Shown piece by piece: positions 1 through 5,918 of a stretch of DNA of 5,918 bases. Position 1 is the stretch's first letter; each line of letters opens with the position of its first letter. Made by a program: the position numbers and the translations under genes. The notes beneath the pieces were generated by a model. The model was not told the origin of the DNA and did no database searches. It saw only the letters and a list, made by a program, of their open reading frames with translations. Origin of the DNA: Spirochaetota bacterium (GTDB lineage: Bacteria; Spirochaetota; GWE2-31-10; MWDO01); assembly GCA_017998755.1 (NCBI GenBank), contig JAGOCL010000174.1, forward strand, positions 1 to 5,918, read 5' to 3'.

Positions 1-16
1 ATATTAAGAAATTTTA

Positions 17-43
17 TTGTATAAAATTTAGATTTATTATAAT
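17..43 (+). promoter_or_regulatory. Possible nadAB promoter (weak -35, perfect -10)
   Basis: A perfect TATAAT lies at 38-43, 29 bp before the nadA start codon. The best -35-like sequence is TTGTAT at 17-22 with a short 15-bp spacer; an 18-bp spacer would instead use TTATTG at 14-19. The region is almost pure A+T, so a TATAAT can occur by chance and the -35 match is poor. I saw no NrtR-like or other palindromic operator between here and the gene. The left window edge may cut off further control sequence. Confidence 0.35.
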
Positions 44-72
44 ATAAAAAAAATTATTGGAGGAAAAGCTCG

Positions 73-1146
73 ATGAAAAATTTATTTTCCAACATGACCG
101 ACGATCAATATATAGATTATATAAATAATAAAAAGAAAGAGTTCGGCAAGTCGCTGACCATACTCGCTCACCACTACCAAAACTATGATATTGTCAAGTT
201 AGGCGACGTAGTCGGGGACTCTTACAAACTCGCCGTCGAAGGGAGTAAAAGCGAAGCCGAATTTATCGTATTTTGCGGCGTAAGATTCATGGCGGAAGGG
301 GCAAAAATTCTAGCTAATGCCAAACAAAAAGTTTTGATTCCGGATATTATGGCCGGTTGTCCTATGGCCGATATGATAAATATAGACTTGGCTCAAAAGG
401 CGTACGACATTCTTTCTAAACGTTCAAATAAAAAGATTCGTCCAATCGTATATATGAATAGTTACGCCGATATGAAGCATTTTTGCGGAACTTTAGACGG
501 ATCTGTATGCACTTCTTCTAACGCGAAGAAAATTGTGGAATACTACCTAAATAAAGGGGAATCGGTATTTTTCTTTCCGGACTACAATCTCGGAATAAAT
601 ACGGCCGTATTGTTGAATATTGATAAAGATACCGCGTCAATTAATAAAAACTTACAAATAGTTGGGGACGTTTCCAATTCGAAAATGATTTTGTGGGACG
701 GTTACTGCCATGTTCATAAAACTTTTACCATATCAGATATAGAAAATCTCAAAAGACAATACGAAAATATAAAAATAATCGTTCATCCGGAGTGTTCAAA
801 AGAGGTCGCCGCGCTTTCGGACGTAGTAGGATCGACGGAACAAATTTACAAAGCGGTAAAAGAGGCCGAATCCGGTTCTATCATGGGTATCGGTACCGAA
901 GGTAGTTTCGTAGAGAGATTGTCAAAAGATTTCCCAGATAAAACTATACTTCATCTCAAAGACTCCAGATGCTTTAATATGCTAAAAATAACTTTAAAAA
1001 ATCTCGCTCATTCCATACAATCGATTATTGATAATCAAAACGCGGGAACGCCTTTAAAATTTGAGATTCCTGAAGTCGCCCTATATAAAGAAGGAGCAAA
1101 AAAGGCTCTAAACAAAATGATAGATATCGTAGAAGGGGGAAAATAA
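73..1146 (+). CDS. nadA: Quinolinate synthase NadA
   Basis: NadA is a cytoplasmic [4Fe-4S] enzyme that condenses iminoaspartate with dihydroxyacetone phosphate to give quinolinate, the precursor of the NAD pyridine ring. The 357-residue protein is full length for the longer NadA type. Family signatures appear in order: HHYQ near 33-36, GDSYKLA near 48-54, AGCPMAD near 94-100, YMNSYADMKHFC near 127-138, VCTSSNA near 145-151, FFPDYNLG near 167-174, WDGYCHVH near 208-215, HPEC at 238-241 and CFNM at 300-303. By position and motif the cluster ligands should be Cys96, Cys241 and Cys300, and all three are present. The ATG has a strong ribosome site, GGAGG at 59-63, nine bases upstream. nadB starts 1 bp after the stop, so the two genes are surely cotranscribed. 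Family assignment is very secure. Confidence 0.97.
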   Translation: MKNLFSNMTDDQYIDYINNKKKEFGKSLTILAHHYQNYDIVKLGDVVGDSYKLAVEGSKSEAEFIVFCGVRFMAEGAKILANAKQKVLIPDIMAGCPMADMINIDLAQKAYDILSKRSNKKIRPIVYMNSYADMKHFCGTLDGSVCTSSNAKKIVEYYLNKGESVFFFPDYNLGINTAVLLNIDKDTASINKNLQIVGDVSNSKMILWDGYCHVHKTFTISDIENLKRQYENIKIIVHPECSKEVAALSDVVGSTEQIYKAVKEAESGSIMGIGTEGSFVERLSKDFPDKTILHLKDSRCFNMLKITLKNLAHSIQSIIDNQNAGTPLKFEIPEVALYKEGAKKALNKMIDIVEGGK

Positions 1147-1147
1147 T

Positions 1148-2713
1148 TTGAGTAAAACCTTTGACGTCGTAATAGTCGGAACCGGCATAGCTGGATTAAC
1201 CGCCGCCGTTTATCTTAAAGAAGCGGGATTAAACGTCGCTATTATTACAAAAAACAGCGATATTTCAGAAGCTAACACCAATTACGCTCAAGGCGGAATA
1301 ATAGCGTGGAAAAATGGAGATTCTCCTGAAAAACTGGAAAAAGATATACTTAGCGCCGGTTGTTATTATAACAATTTTGAGGCGGTTAAAGTTCTGGCGC
1401 AAGAAGGGCCAAAATTGGTATTTGATTTTCTTATAGATAAAGTAGGAATACAGTTCAGTCAAAACCCGGAAGGCGCCCTAGATTATACCGAAGAAGCGGC
1501 GCACAGCGAAAGAAGGATACTTCATTTTTCGGATTATACCGGAGAAAAGATTGAAGACTCGCTTATAAAATACGCCGCAAAAATTGGCATTAATATCTTG
1601 AAAAACAAAACCGCAATAGACCTCATAACCAATAATCACCATTCTAACGATTATCAAGAATTATACAAACCTAGAGAAGTATTGGGGCTATACGTTCTCG
1701 ACAATATATCGGGCGAGGTCGAAACATTCTTCTCAAATTCTGTAATACTTGCAACCGGAGGAATCGGCAATCTTTACCAATATACCACCAACCCCTCTTC
1801 GGCGACGGGAGACGGTATAAGTATGGCGTATAGAGCCGGAGCCGATATCATTAACTCCGAATTCATACAATTCCATCCTACCGCGTTATTTCATAAAGAT
1901 ATAAAAAGATTTCTCATATCAGAGTCGCTTAGAGGGGAAGGCGCAAAACTTTTAAACCATAACGGCGAACAATTTATGGAAAGATACTCTCCGCAAAAAG
2001 AATTGGCGCCTAGAGACGTTGTAGCTCGAGCGATATATCAAGAGATGAATAGAACCGGTAAAGAATATCTCTTTCTGGATCTCGCCGGTTTTTATAGCGG
2101 ATCAACTCCTATCAAAGAGAGATTTTCAAAAATATATAACACGTGTCTATCCGGAGGAATTGATATTACTAAACAACCTATTCCGGTAGTCCCGGCGGCG
2201 CATTTTTTCTGCGGAGGAATAAAAGTCGATATAAACGGGCAGTCATCTATCAAAAATCTCTACGCAATCGGCGAATCCAGTTGCACCGGACTGCACGGAG
2301 CAAATCGTCTGGCTTCCGATTCGTTACTTGAGGGGTTATTATGGGGTAAAAGATCGGCGGTTGATATAGTTAATAATTGCAAACAGATCGACGGTAAAAG
2401 ACTGGAAAGTATCCCGGATTGGAAAATGCCAAAGAATATTGAAGAATTTGATCCCATTTTGATATATCAGGATTGGAACGCAATAAAATTAACAATGTGG
2501 AATTATACAGGTATTATAAGAACAAAGAAAGGGCTTGAAAGGGCGCAATCCGATCTTAATTATCACTCGCATAGAATTTTTAAATTCTACAAAGAAGCAA
2601 AACTAAACCGCGATATTATAGAATTAAGAAACGCTATAGTTTCCGCGCAAATAATAGTCGATTCGGCAATGCATAACGATAAATCAATCGGATGTCATTA
2701 CGTCGAAGGATAA
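1148..2713 (+). CDS. nadB: L-aspartate oxidase NadB (TTG start)
   Basis: NadB is an FAD flavoenzyme that oxidises L-aspartate to iminoaspartate, the unstable substrate of NadA; oxygen or fumarate accepts the electrons in known members. The 521-residue protein shows the dinucleotide-binding GTGIAG at 11-16, NTNYAQGG near 43-50, EEAAHSERR at 115-123, FHPTA at 242-246, RGEGA near 262-266, PRDVVARA near 288-295, AAHFFCGG at 350-357 and GLHGANRLASDSLLEG at 381-396. By eye, Glu116, His243, Arg289, His352 and Arg387 line up with the known active-site residues of E. coli NadB. The HGANR-type signature and the nadA neighbour favour NadB over the related succinate dehydrogenase/fumarate reductase flavoproteins. 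The start is TTG, supported by a purine-rich site (AAGGGGG, 1133-1139) inside the end of nadA, eight bases upstream; translational coupling to nadA is likely. The C-terminus stops right after GCHYVEG, slightly short of many homologues, and tandem TAA TAA stops follow. Confidence 0.96.
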   Translation: MSKTFDVVIVGTGIAGLTAAVYLKEAGLNVAIITKNSDISEANTNYAQGGIIAWKNGDSPEKLEKDILSAGCYYNNFEAVKVLAQEGPKLVFDFLIDKVGIQFSQNPEGALDYTEEAAHSERRILHFSDYTGEKIEDSLIKYAAKIGINILKNKTAIDLITNNHHSNDYQELYKPREVLGLYVLDNISGEVETFFSNSVILATGGIGNLYQYTTNPSSATGDGISMAYRAGADIINSEFIQFHPTALFHKDIKRFLISESLRGEGAKLLNHNGEQFMERYSPQKELAPRDVVARAIYQEMNRTGKEYLFLDLAGFYSGSTPIKERFSKIYNTCLSGGIDITKQPIPVVPAAHFFCGGIKVDINGQSSIKNLYAIGESSCTGLHGANRLASDSLLEGLLWGKRSAVDIVNNCKQIDGKRLESIPDWKMPKNIEEFDPILIYQDWNAIKLTMWNYTGIIRTKKGLERAQSDLNYHSHRIFKFYKEAKLNRDIIELRNAIVSAQIIVDSAMHNDKSIGCHYVEG

Positions 2714-2724
2714 TAATCTAACGT

Positions 2725-2778
2725 ATCGGCGCATATGCGCCGGTAAATTTCAAAATTTAACGACACATATGTGCCGAT
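2725..2778. repeat. Imperfect 54-nt hairpin made of two related palindromes
   Basis: The left arm holds a perfect 16-bp palindrome, CGGCGCATATGCGCCG, at 2727-2742. The right arm holds a near-copy, CGACACATATGTGCCG, at 2761-2776, itself a palindrome with one mismatch. The two arms also pair with each other: 2725-2749 with 2754-2778 forms a stem of about 25 positions with three mismatches and one G-U pair, closed by a tiny loop around 2750-2753. In RNA this would be a stable hairpin just after the nadB stop, so it may end or stabilise the nadAB transcript. It is not a standard intrinsic terminator, because the only T run (2793-2798) begins about 14 nt past the stem. It could equally be a REP-like dispersed repeat or a protein-binding site. 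Confidence 0.7.
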
Positions 2779-2871
2779 TCCTAACTAAAATATTTTTTAC
2801 CAAGTTTAATCTAATTTATTATAAGATTATAATGCTAATTTTATAATATTTTAATATTTAATATATTTAAG

Positions 2872-2900
2872 TTGAATTTTCTTTAAATATTAATTACAAA
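2872..2900 (+). promoter_or_regulatory. Candidate promoter for the barrel-protein gene
   Basis: TTGAAT at 2872-2877 and TACAAA at 2895-2900 are separated by 17 bp, placing a start of transcription near 2907 and a leader of about 55 nt. A second candidate lies upstream: TTTAAT at 2805-2810, a 17-bp spacer and a perfect TATAAT at 2828-2833; another TATAAT is at 2842-2847 without a good -35. In DNA this AT-rich several such matches are expected by chance, so the gap clearly can carry a promoter but the exact one is uncertain. Confidence 0.35.
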
Positions 2901-2961
2901 TAAATTATATCTTAACATTTAGTTGTTATTAATATCGCAATTTTTATTAAGGAGTTTTTTT

Positions 2962-4077
2962 ATGAAAAGAAGTTTTGTTTTTTTGTTTATTTTTACGCTT
3001 TTGTCGTCTACGTCGACTATTTTAGCCGAAGAAGCCGCGCTCAAATTCCCCGGTAAGTTTACTTTGGATTTCTTACAAAGGTTTGATTTTGATATTGTCA
3101 ATAACAAACCGATGGTCAATCCGGCAAGCGTTCCTTCGGAAGGGGATATGTATGAAAGAACCGAATTCAAACTAGGATTAATTTTTGATATTCACGAAAT
3201 GTACTCTCTCGGCGTATCGGTTAAAGACAGATTTGATATTAAGTTTAACGGAATTAATACCCCCAACGTTATACAGATTCTTCCGAGAAACAGATTTTTC
3301 TTCAATCTTGACAATACGGTAAAAGTCCCAAAAATTATTAACATCGGGGTTAATTTTGAATTGAGACAGCAGACCGATATCAATAAAGAAGTAACGAACG
3401 ATAATTCTATTCCTGAAGAATCAATTGAAGTTCGTCTTTCTCCAGTTTTAGTTTTAAATGGTAAATACGACTTTGGTTTTTCCTTTAATATCGTTCAATA
3501 TATAAATTTCTATTTATATCCAACTTATTACAATTTTGGCGGAGACGTTACGCCAAAAGTATTTAAGAAAACCGAACTGGAAGGATTCTACTATGCCGAT
3601 TTTGAATTCTTTCAGTTTTTTGCTCCAAAAGAAATCAAGGGGTCTGTATATGTCGACGATTATCTGGTCGTTGGTTTAAACGGGGAAAAGTGGATAGTCG
3701 ATCCGATTAAAAACCTAATAAAAGATGCCTCGACTGATTTGAGAACAACGGGAAGCATATTTAACGAATTCACTATCGGAATGAAGTTTGATATATTCAA
3801 ATTAACTCCATTTATCGGATTTTACCTCAAAAATGCCGATACGTTCGACAACGATCCGGATACAAAATCCGACAACGTTTGGATAGGAACAAAGATGGGA
3901 TTGGGATATTCTAAAGAATGGTTTTCTATCGGTATAACATATCTTGGTAGATATCAAGTATGGAAAAATGGTAAAAGTATAACCGAAAAAGCCGCTCCGG
4001 CAGATTTAAAACCGATAAAAGACGGTATACAGTGGGAAAACCACATAGAGACTTTCGTTAAATTTAGTCTAAAATAA
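2962..4077 (+). CDS. Secreted, probable outer-membrane beta-barrel protein of unknown function
   Basis: I do not recognise a named family. The 371-residue protein starts with a clear signal peptide: MKR, a hydrophobic stretch at about 5-14, a Ser/Thr-rich segment, and a likely signal peptidase I cut after ILA at residue 22. There is no lipobox cysteine, so it is not a lipoprotein. The mature part has no hydrophobic helices. It has many runs of alternating polar and apolar or aromatic residues with aromatic pairs, for example around FKLGLIFDI, YSLGVSVKD, INIGVNFELRQ, YDFGFSFNIVQY, FTIGMKFDIF and FSIGITYLGRY, as in transmembrane beta-hairpins. The last strand ends HIETFVKFSLK, so the final residue is lysine rather than the usual aromatic. 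The ATG at 2962 is chosen because AAGGAG (2949-2954) sits seven bases upstream and the signal peptide starts there; an in-frame TTG at 2923 has no such support. The gene stands alone between its own promoter region and a strong terminator, which suits an abundant envelope protein such as a porin. That role is inferred from architecture only. Confidence 0.85.
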   Translation: MKRSFVFLFIFTLLSSTSTILAEEAALKFPGKFTLDFLQRFDFDIVNNKPMVNPASVPSEGDMYERTEFKLGLIFDIHEMYSLGVSVKDRFDIKFNGINTPNVIQILPRNRFFFNLDNTVKVPKIINIGVNFELRQQTDINKEVTNDNSIPEESIEVRLSPVLVLNGKYDFGFSFNIVQYINFYLYPTYYNFGGDVTPKVFKKTELEGFYYADFEFFQFFAPKEIKGSVYVDDYLVVGLNGEKWIVDPIKNLIKDASTDLRTTGSIFNEFTIGMKFDIFKLTPFIGFYLKNADTFDNDPDTKSDNVWIGTKMGLGYSKEWFSIGITYLGRYQVWKNGKSITEKAAPADLKPIKDGIQWENHIETFVKFSLK

Positions 4078-4094
4078 TTATTTTTACATAATCC

Positions 4095-4127
4095 GATCGC
4101 CTTAAAACTTAAGGCGGTCTTTTTTTT
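4095..4127 (+). terminator. Rho-independent terminator of the barrel-protein gene
   Basis: An 11-bp stem pairs 4095-4105 (GATCGCCTTAA) with 4109-4119 (TTAAGGCGGTC), with one G-U pair and a three-base loop AAC. Eight T residues follow directly at 4120-4127. It begins 17 bp after the stop codon at 4077. On the opposite strand no T run follows the stem, so it works only for rightward transcription. Confidence 0.93.
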
Positions 4128-4155
4128 CTTAAAAAATCTTTTTTTCAAAATAGTG

Positions 4156-4184
4156 TTGATAAAATATAAAAATACTATTATAAT
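4156..4184 (+). promoter_or_regulatory. Strong sigma70-type promoter for the phosphatase gene
   Basis: TTGATA at 4156-4161 and a perfect TATAAT at 4179-4184 are separated by exactly 17 bp, which is near consensus for a housekeeping sigma factor. Transcription should start near 4191. The promoter lies just downstream of the terminator at 4095-4127, so the phosphatase gene is an independent unit. The leader before the ATG at 4265 is about 74 nt. Confidence 0.75.
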
Positions 4185-4216
4185 CGTCAAAGCGATGTAA
4201 TATTTTGAGCTAAATT

Positions 4217-4236
4217 AACCCTTATAAGGTTTTTTT
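4217..4236 (+). promoter_or_regulatory. Small hairpin plus T run in the phosphatase leader (tentative)
   Basis: AACC at 4217-4220 can pair with GGTT at 4228-4231 around the loop CTTATAA, and seven T residues run through 4230-4236. It resembles a very weak attenuator, but a four-pair stem is marginal. The GG at 4228-4229 is also the only Shine-Dalgarno-like element for the in-frame TTG at 4235, so pairing would hide it. It may have no function. Confidence 0.2.
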
Positions 4237-4264
4237 GAATTTTATTTGTCGGATATGGTGTAGC

Positions 4265-5458
4265 ATGGAGTCTGATTTGAATTTCGATTATTTTGAGTTT
4301 GCCCCCGAACCGCTTATAATTGCCGATTTTGACAAGAAAGCGGTTAAATTTAATCAGAAAATAAAAATATTATTCGATACAAAAATTTCTAAAGGCGTAG
4401 ACTTAGGAGAAATAAATTTTCTAAATCCAAATAGCGAAAATATATTTATCTCTCCTTTATTTGACACTTATTTCGATTTCGATTTTGAAAACAGAGAAAT
4501 TACCTATGAAAAAAATAAAGATTTCACAGCTACTTTTCTTTTGTCTTCAAGAAAAATATTCTTAGACGATAAACCGTATCTATATCTCTCGTTTAAAAAT
4601 ATTTCGGACATGGTATCCTTTAAAAAAATATTTGAAGAATTGTACGATAGCCTAAGTTTTAAAACGATAGAATTGGACCATGTTATTTCTGAAAAAGAAA
4701 AAGCGTACAAGTTGTTAAAACAAAAAGACGACGAAATGTTACGCCAACTGTTTCTCGCGCGGGAAGTTCAAGAAGGTATTTTCCCCGAAATAAACGAGAC
4801 AATAAAAGGGTACGAGATCGCGTCCCTTTCAAAAGCGGCGAGTATAGTAAGCGGCGATTTATTGACTATACTTGATTCGGACGAGCAGTATCTTGATTTC
4901 GTTATTGCCGACGTTACCGGTCACGGAGTGCCGTCCGCTCTAATTACAATGATGTTGAAAATGTCTTTTCAGATGAGAATTGAAGAAGTGAGGGATCCGG
5001 GGCTTATTGTCGAAGCCGTTAATAACGATATGAATAAAATTCTATCTTCCGCCACTATATTCGTTACGTTGATGTTTGCCCGCCTCGAATATTCGACAGG
5101 GCTGGTTCATATAATGGATTGCGGGCACACTCCTCCGATTATAATTCGCAAAGATAAAACGGTTGAAAGACCCGATATAAACGGTATGATGCTGGGAGTG
5201 ATAGAAGAGATAGATTACGGTAAAGCTACTCTCCAAATAAATCCCGGCGATATGATAATTTTTCTTACGGACGGCATTATCGAAGCGCAAGACGCCAATT
5301 CCGTTTTTTATGAAGATCAGTTCGTAGAGCACCTTTCAAAAATTAACGAAAAGCCTTCAAGCGTCGTTATCGAAGAGGCCTTGAAAGCGGTATATAGTTT
5401 TACCGACAAAGAAGAGCTAAACGACGACGCTTCGATTTTCTGCATAAAAAGATTATAA
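4265..5458 (+). CDS. PAS-like/SpoIIE-domain PP2C serine/threonine phosphatase
   Basis: This is a probable cytoplasmic protein phosphatase of the SpoIIE/RsbU type (PP2C fold, metal-dependent). Family members usually dephosphorylate STAS-domain anti-anti-sigma proteins or related regulators. Numbering from the ATG at 4265 (397 residues), residues 1 to about 115 look like a PAS-type sensor (FAPEPLIIADFDKKAVKFNQ is typical of a PAS start). A charged, heptad-like helix spans about 120-165 and leads into the linker motif AREVQEGIFPE at 165-175. The phosphatase domain spans about 180-397. All four metal-site aspartate motifs are present: SGD with Asp198, ADVTGHG with Asp216, TDG with Asp336 and DDAS at 387-390. 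The first motif reads SGDLL rather than the common GGDxYD; as I recall it, SpoIIE itself also has an SGD form. No transmembrane segment is seen, so the signal sensed is probably intracellular. The start is uncertain: a TTG at 4235 with a TAAGG five bases upstream would add MNFICRIWCS, whereas the ATG has only a weak GGTG-type site. I prefer the ATG because the PAS-like part begins directly after it. No anti-sigma or STAS partner is in the window. Confidence 0.9.
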   Translation: MESDLNFDYFEFAPEPLIIADFDKKAVKFNQKIKILFDTKISKGVDLGEINFLNPNSENIFISPLFDTYFDFDFENREITYEKNKDFTATFLLSSRKIFLDDKPYLYLSFKNISDMVSFKKIFEELYDSLSFKTIELDHVISEKEKAYKLLKQKDDEMLRQLFLAREVQEGIFPEINETIKGYEIASLSKAASIVSGDLLTILDSDEQYLDFVIADVTGHGVPSALITMMLKMSFQMRIEEVRDPGLIVEAVNNDMNKILSSATIFVTLMFARLEYSTGLVHIMDCGHTPPIIIRKDKTVERPDINGMMLGVIEEIDYGKATLQINPGDMIIFLTDGIIEAQDANSVFYEDQFVEHLSKINEKPSSVVIEEALKAVYSFTDKEELNDDASIFCIKRL

Positions 5459-5918
5459 ACTACCGCCGTTAAAATTCAGAATATCATTAATGACTTCTAC
5501 CGCTTTATATCCGTCGTATCCCGACGAGACCGGTTGCTCCGACGACCGAAAAACTTTCGTCGCATCCCTAACCATATTGATAAAGTAATCTGTTTTTCCG
5601 AATTCTTTTTCTACCCTTTTTAACGTCTTAAATTTCTCGTAAAGTTCGCTCGGCTCGGAGGAATACTCCTCAAACAATCCGTTGCCTATGCGTATTAATC
5701 CGGTATTGAAATAAATTTCCAATTCAAAAACAGCGTAATTTTTAGCCCCGCCTACTTCCAGAAGCGCATATGCGCCGCCGGATTTAAGATTTATTATTAA
5801 CGACTCGCCTTTAGCGTCTTTTGTTGATAAATTTGTAACGTTTTCAACTTCAAGCTCGCTGTCAAGTAAAAATCTTAACATATCGATAATATGCGTTCCG
5901 TCGTCCCATAACATTTTA
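5453..5918 (-). CDS. Gfo/Idh/MocA-family oxidoreductase, C-terminal part (cut by window edge)
   Basis: This is the C-terminal part, about 154 codons, of an NAD(P)-dependent oxidoreductase of the Gfo/Idh/MocA family, which typically acts on sugars, nucleotide sugars or inositols. The frame stays open through the right edge at 5918, so the ATG at 5914 is an internal methionine, not the start. The N-terminal Rossmann domain and the cofactor-binding motif lie outside the window. The visible part begins with WDDGTHIIDMLRFLL, the family's conserved D-x-GTH-x-x-D segment in which the His is the usual catalytic residue. It continues through beta-sheet segments (SLIINLKSGGAYALLEV, FELEIYFNTGLIRIG) and ends with the typical helix FINMVRDATKVF and the SSGYDGYKAVEVINDIL tail, which normally contacts the substrate or the next subunit. 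The stop codon (5455-5453) lies inside the last six bases of the convergent phosphatase gene. Substrate cannot be told; a role in glycan or envelope sugar synthesis is only a guess. Confidence 0.82.
   Translation of the reverse strand, partial: KMLWDDGTHIIDMLRFLLDSELEVENVTNLSTKDAKGESLIINLKSGGAYALLEVGGAKNYAVFELEIYFNTGLIRIGNGLFEEYSSEPSELYEKFKTLKRVEKEFGKTDYFINMVRDATKVFRSSEQPVSSGYDGYKAVEVINDILNFNGGSL

Noticed and set aside
2793..2798. T run after the nadB hairpin, read as an intrinsic terminator
   Set aside because: The run begins about 14 nt past the stem, whereas intrinsic terminators have it directly adjacent; termination there remains possible but is not supported by form.
2923..2961. In-frame TTG extension of the barrel protein
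   Set aside because: It would put 13 residues before a perfect signal peptide and would sit across the AAGGAG ribosome site that serves the ATG at 2962.
2779..2961. Possible small RNA or riboswitch in the gap before the barrel-protein gene
   Set aside because: Apart from AT-rich promoter-like matches I see no conserved-looking stems, terminator or known riboswitch core.
2919..3170. Antisense open frame over the start of the barrel-protein gene
   Set aside because: It covers the ribosome site and signal-peptide codons of a clear gene and shows no coding signal of its own.
4128..4150. A-run and T-run segments after the terminator as a second, reverse-direction terminator
   Set aside because: The AAAAAATCTTTTTTT segment can form only a weak A-T stem with no GC content; there is also no convergent gene here needing one.
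5042..5332. Antisense 96-codon open frame opposite the phosphatase domain
   Set aside because: It lies fully inside a well-supported gene on the other strand, and its protein has no recognisable domain; it is a reading-frame shadow.

Overview
The window is 5.9 kb of AT-rich chromosomal DNA with five protein genes: four on the + strand and one on the - strand that runs off the right edge. Every stop codon is TAA. A signal-peptide-bearing, beta-strand-rich protein (probable outer-membrane barrel) points to a diderm (Gram-negative-type) bacterium. The AT richness, aspartate-route NAD synthesis, orphan barrel protein and PAS-like/SpoIIE phosphatase would fit a spirochaete or a similar host-associated lineage, but that placement is an inference and I cannot fix the taxon from the sequence alone.

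Layout. (1) 1-2713: nadA and nadB, separated by 1 bp and evidently one transcript. They encode the two enzymes that turn L-aspartate into quinolinate for de novo NAD synthesis. nadC, the usual third gene, does not follow. (2) 2714-2961: a 248-bp AT-rich gap. Its left part holds a 54-nt imperfect hairpin whose arms are themselves near-palindromes (core GCATATGC / ACATATGT). Its right part holds candidate promoters for the next gene. (3) 2962-4127: a single-gene unit for a secreted, probably outer-membrane beta-barrel protein of unknown function, closed by a textbook intrinsic terminator. (4) 4156-5458: a near-consensus sigma70-type promoter (TTGATA-17-TATAAT), a 70-80 nt leader, and a PAS-like/coiled-coil/SpoIIE-type PP2C phosphatase with all four metal-binding aspartate motifs. 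(5) 5453-5918, - strand: the C-terminal part of a Gfo/Idh/MocA-family oxidoreductase. Its stop codon overlaps the end of the phosphatase gene, so these two genes converge with no space between them.

The units look functionally independent: NAD synthesis, an envelope protein, a signalling phosphatase and a sugar-type oxidoreductase. I see no CRISPR array, tRNA, rRNA, transposase or phage gene, and no clear multi-gene novel system. The least explained items are the double-palindrome hairpin after nadB, the unrecognised barrel protein, and the tail-to-tail overlap of the phosphatase and oxidoreductase genes.
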